DNA of 64,000 bases from PALSA-607 sp036501485 (GTDB lineage Bacteria; Actinomycetota; Actinomycetes; Acidothermales; Acidothermaceae), in contig DASYAG010000016.1 in NCBI GenBank assembly GCA_036501485.1, positions 62,001 to 126,000 on the forward strand. Reading direction: 5' to 3'. The number at the start of each line of letters is the position of its first letter. The first letter of the stretch is position 1. The translations under genes and the position numbers were made by a program. The notes beneath the pieces are model-generated. The model was not told the origin of the DNA, searched no databases, and worked only from the letters and a program-made list of their open reading frames with translations. This document shows, piece after piece, positions 61,047-64,000 of this stretch.

Positions 61047-62951
61047 GTGACCGCGCTGACGTATACAGACCTGACCGACGCGGTCGGTTTGGCGGTCAAG
61101 CGCGCGCAAGCCCACCTCGTTGGCCGTCAGGATGCCGCCGGTTGGTGGAAAGGCGAGCTGCGCACCAACGTCACGATGGACGCCGAAGACCTGCTGCTGC
61201 GGCAATTCCTCGGCATCTTGAAGCCCCAGGAGACTGCCGAGGCCGCACGCTGGATCCGCTCCCAGCAACGTGCCGACGGCACCTGGGCGAACTTCGAGCG
61301 CGGCCCTGGCGATGTATCGACAACGATCGAGGCCTACGCCGCCCTGCGCTTGGCGGGCGACGGCGTCGACGAGCCGCACATGGCGGCTGCGCGCGGCTTC
61401 ATCCTCGCCGGTGGTGGGATCGAGGCGAGCCGGGTCTTCACCCGCATCTGGCTGGCGCTGTTCGGTGAGTGGTCGTGGGACGACCTGCCCTCGATGCCGC
61501 CCGAGCTGGTGCTGCTGCCGAAGTGGTTCCCGCTGAATGTCTACGACTGGGGCTGTTGGGCTCGGCAGACCGTGGTGGCCATCACCGTGGTGGCGACGCT
61601 TCGGCCCGTTCGCCCGCTCCCGTTCACGGTCGCCGAACTACGTTCCGGTCTGCGGCCCGCGCCCTCTAAGACCGGCCCGGTCGCGACCGCGTTCACAGTG
61701 CTCGACAAGGCGCTGAAGCTCTACGACCGATCGCCCATCAAGCCGGGTCGGGCGATGGCATTCCAGCACGCCACCGACTGGGTATTGCGGCGCCAAGAAG
61801 CCGACGGCGGGTGGGGCGGTATTCAGCCACCGTGGGTCTACTCGATCCTGGCCTTGCACTTGACCGGCCGCCCGCTCGATGACCCTGCGCTGGTTGCCGC
61901 GATCAAGGGCCTCGATGGCTTCTTGATTCGAGAAGAGACGCCCGATGGCATCATCAGGCGGCTCGAGGCCTGCCAGTCGCCGGTGTGGGATACCTGTCTC
62001 GCGCTGATTGCGATGTTCGACTCAGGCGCCGACGTCGACGACCCGTCGGTTCGTACCGCGGTCGACTGGCTGCTCGACGAAGAGGTCAAGGTCAAGGGTG
62101 ACTGGGCCGTGAAGCGTCCTGATCTCGATGCCGCGGGCTGGGCGTTCGAGTTCGCCAACGACGCTTACCCCGACATTGACGACACCGCCGAGGTGGTGCT
62201 GGCACTTCGCCGCACGGGTGCTGTCTTGCGGCCGGATGTTGCGGCCGCCGTGCAGCGCGGTACTCGCTGGGCCGTCGGTATGCAGTCGCGTGACGGAGGG
62301 TGGGGCGCGTTCGACGCCGACAACACCCGCCGGCTTGTCGAGAAGGTGCCGTTCTGCGACTTCGGTGCGGTGATTGACCCGCCGTCGGCCGATGTCACGG
62401 CGCATGTGGTCGAGATGCTCGGACACAGCGGGATGGCGCATACAGAGTCGGCGCGACGCGGCGTGCGGTGGTTGCTCGACGCCCAAGAGGCCGACGGTTC
62501 GTGGTTCGGCCGCTGGGGCGCGAACTACGTCTACGGAACCGGCGCCGTTCTTCCCGCGCTCGCCGCCGTCGGTGCCGATCGCGACTCGATACCGGTGCGT
62601 CGCGCCGTGCACTGGCTGGAGAAGCACCAGAATCCGGACGGCGGGTGGGGCGAGGACCTGCGCTCCTACACCGAGGAAGCGTGGCGAGGCAGGGGCGAGT
62701 CGACGCCGTCGCAGACGGCCTGGGCGCTGCTCGGTCTGATGGCGATCGACCCCGACACTGACGCGGTCGCTCGCGGCGTCGACTGGCTGGTGCGCACGCA
62801 GCGAACTGACGGCGGCTGGGACGAAGACCTCTACACCGGCACCGGCTTCCCCGGCGACTTCTACATCAACTACGAGATGTATCGCGTGGTGTTCCCGCTC
62901 AGCGCGCTCGGGCGTTACCTGAGCGCGCAGAAGGTCATCAGGTTGCCGTGA
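61047..62951 (+). CDS. shc: squalene-hopene cyclase
   Basis: Cyclises squalene to hopene and hopanol at the membrane. The 634 residues contain the acid motif Asp376-Ile-Asp-Asp (YPDIDDTAEVVLAL) and several QW repeats, for example RQEADGGWGGIQPPWVYS, QSRDGGWGAFDADNTR and KHQNPDGGWGEDLRSY. The active-site segment GRWGANYVYGTGAVLPALAA is intact. AGGAGG precedes the GTG at 61047. The stop overlaps the next start (GTGA). Squalene-synthesis genes (HpnC/D/E) are not in the window and may lie further right or elsewhere. Confidence 0.96.
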   Translation: MTALTYTDLTDAVGLAVKRAQAHLVGRQDAAGWWKGELRTNVTMDAEDLLLRQFLGILKPQETAEAARWIRSQQRADGTWANFERGPGDVSTTIEAYAALRLAGDGVDEPHMAAARGFILAGGGIEASRVFTRIWLALFGEWSWDDLPSMPPELVLLPKWFPLNVYDWGCWARQTVVAITVVATLRPVRPLPFTVAELRSGLRPAPSKTGPVATAFTVLDKALKLYDRSPIKPGRAMAFQHATDWVLRRQEADGGWGGIQPPWVYSILALHLTGRPLDDPALVAAIKGLDGFLIREETPDGIIRRLEACQSPVWDTCLALIAMFDSGADVDDPSVRTAVDWLLDEEVKVKGDWAVKRPDLDAAGWAFEFANDAYPDIDDTAEVVLALRRTGAVLRPDVAAAVQRGTRWAVGMQSRDGGWGAFDADNTRRLVEKVPFCDFGAVIDPPSADVTAHVVEMLGHSGMAHTESARRGVRWLLDAQEADGSWFGRWGANYVYGTGAVLPALAAVGADRDSIPVRRAVHWLEKHQNPDGGWGEDLRSYTEEAWRGRGESTPSQTAWALLGLMAIDPDTDAVARGVDWLVRTQRTDGGWDEDLYTGTGFPGDFYINYEMYRVVFPLSALGRYLSAQKVIRLP

Positions 62952-64000
62952 ACGACCTGCTGATAGTCACCGCGCTCCGTACCGAGTACGCCGCGCTCGC
63001 GGGCCGCGTGCCCGGCGCGACGTTGGAGCGCTGCGGCATGGGGCCGGAGAAGGTCCAGGAGTGGCTGCCGCGGCTTTCCCAGCTCGCGCCGAAGGCCGTG
63101 GTAGTCGTTGGCGTCGCGGGTGGCCTCGACCCGACGTTGCGCCCGGGTGACGTGGTCGTGGCTACCGAGGTGCGCGACGAGCGCGGTCGGATCGTGCAGC
63201 GCGCGTCGGCGCCCCTTGTCGCGGAGTTGCGACGCCTGGGGTTGCGAGTCCGGACCGGCCCGATGGTCAGCACTGATCACATCGTGCGAGGCAATGAGGC
63301 GCGAGCTCGGCTCGCCGCGACTGGCGCGATCGCCGTCGACATGGAATCCGCCGCGATCGTGCGTGCAGCCGGCGGCGTCCCGACGGCAGTGGTTCGGGTC
63401 ATCGTCGACACTGCCTACAACCCGATGGCCCGCCTCAACACCTTGACTGCCGGCGCGCGCGCATTGGTGACGCTGCACAAGATCGGTCCCGCGCTCCGGG
63501 CGTGGTCCGACCTCGTCGGTCCGCGGCGGGTGCTGCTCGCCGCACCTCGGTCGTTTTGCGCAGGCGTCGAACGCGCGATCGACATCGTCGAGCTGGCTCT
63601 GCAGCGCTACCCCCGGCCGGTCTACGTCCGCCGCCAGATCGTGCACAACGCGCATGTGGTCGCCGACCTCCAGCGGCAGGGCGCGGTGTTCGTCGAAGAA
63701 CTAGACCAAGTCCCCGATGGGACGACGGTTGTGTTCTCGGCACACGGGGTCGCACCCGCCGTCCGGGCTGAGGCTGCGCGACGCGGGCTCAACGTGATTG
63801 ATGCGACCTGTCCGCTCGTATCGAAGGTGCACAGCGAAGCGCGCCGGTTCACCGCGCGCGGTGACACCGTGCTGCTCATCGGGCATGCTGGTCACGACGA
63901 GGTCGAAGGCACGATGGGCGAGGCTCCGGGCAACATCCTGCTCGTCGAGAATCCCGCCGACGCTGAGCGGGTGAGCGCGTTAGACCCCGAGCATGTGTCG
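62948..64000 (+). CDS. HpnG-type phosphorylase fused to IspH (partial at the right edge)
   Basis: One open frame from a GTG overlapping the cyclase stop to the window edge, 351 residues so far. Residues 1–185 are a nucleoside-phosphorylase domain (VVGVAGGLDPTLRPGDVVVA; VSTDHIVRGNEARARL; VDMESAAIVRAAGG), the HpnG type that removes adenine from adenosylhopane. From residue 194 follows IspH, the last enzyme of the MEP pathway: Cys204 in APRSFCAGVERAID, His residues in VRRQIVHNAHVV and FSAHGV, Cys288 in DATCPLVSKVH, and IGHAGHDEVEGTMG. Two of the three iron-sulphur cysteines are visible; the third would lie beyond the edge. No stop or start separates the domains. Confidence 0.88.
   Translation, partial: MNDLLIVTALRTEYAALAGRVPGATLERCGMGPEKVQEWLPRLSQLAPKAVVVVGVAGGLDPTLRPGDVVVATEVRDERGRIVQRASAPLVAELRRLGLRVRTGPMVSTDHIVRGNEARARLAATGAIAVDMESAAIVRAAGGVPTAVVRVIVDTAYNPMARLNTLTAGARALVTLHKIGPALRAWSDLVGPRRVLLAAPRSFCAGVERAIDIVELALQRYPRPVYVRRQIVHNAHVVADLQRQGAVFVEELDQVPDGTTVVFSAHGVAPAVRAEAARRGLNVIDATCPLVSKVHSEARRFTARGDTVLLIGHAGHDEVEGTMGEAPGNILLVENPADAERVSALDPEHVS

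Overview
The window is a piece of a high-GC actinobacterial chromosome. The evidence is the gene set: the hflX–lexA–nrdR–nrdJ neighbourhood, a mycothiol-type DinB/maleylpyruvate isomerase enzyme, an F420-type LLM oxidoreductase, a SigG-like sigma factor, LtrA, actinobacterial-type SOS boxes, frequent GTG starts and ATGA/GTGA gene overlaps. A hopanoid (squalene-hopene) cluster at the right end fits the Frankineae/Jatrophihabitans-like part of the phylum. That placement is inference. I see no tRNA, rRNA, CRISPR array, integrase or transposase.

Layout. 1–7.1 kb holds a winged-helix regulator, HflX, a DinG-type helicase, two VOC proteins and an SDR-like protein. 7.1–14 kb is a nucleotide-metabolism and SOS block: a thiol enzyme and a phosphotransferase, lexA divergent from a LysM protein (Rv2719c/ChiZ position) with two LexA boxes between them, then nrdR and the B12-dependent ribonucleotide reductase nrdJ. 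The leader before nrdR carries six DnaA-box-like 9-mers on one strand at near-helical spacing.

14.2–22.1 kb is a defence island and the main discovery. A CBASS operon of the HORMA/TRIP13 class (CD-NTase, HORMA, TRIP13 ATPase, TIR-SAVED effector) is fused by start/stop overlaps to an ECF-like sigma factor and an XRE-like protein. Directly upstream, 53 bases away, are a small ORF and a papain-like cysteine-peptidase-fold protein. The layout suggests CBASS controlled by a dedicated sigma/XRE/peptidase switch, which I do not recognise as a described arrangement. A small membrane protein and a decayed gene (N- and C-terminal remnants with the middle lost) follow.

22–43 kb is ordinary accessory metabolism: a second phosphotransferase, an LLM oxidoreductase, a hydrolase-LuxR fusion lacking its nucleophile, a methyltransferase, NAD kinase, an ABC exporter pair, and an aldo/keto reductase–dehydrogenase–TetR operon behind a clear 13-bp inverted-repeat operator. 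Then come a DUF5666-like lipoprotein, a mannonate-dehydratase-like enzyme, a TetR remnant, a two-component system coupled to a membrane protein, a D-aminoacylase, an AraC/VOC pair and an FMN 2-hydroxy-acid dehydrogenase. 43–57 kb has a HAF-repeat/cell-wall-binding-repeat surface protein, a GntR-controlled ABC operon with a visible operator, PilZ, SigG-like sigma plus STAS, secreted lipoproteins, LtrA and a coiled-coil serine protease. 57–64 kb has an SDR, a glutathione peroxidase and the hopanoid cluster: HpnO-like aminotransferase divergent from polyprenyl synthase, squalene-hopene cyclase and an in-frame fusion of an HpnG-type nucleoside phosphorylase to IspH, which runs off the right edge.
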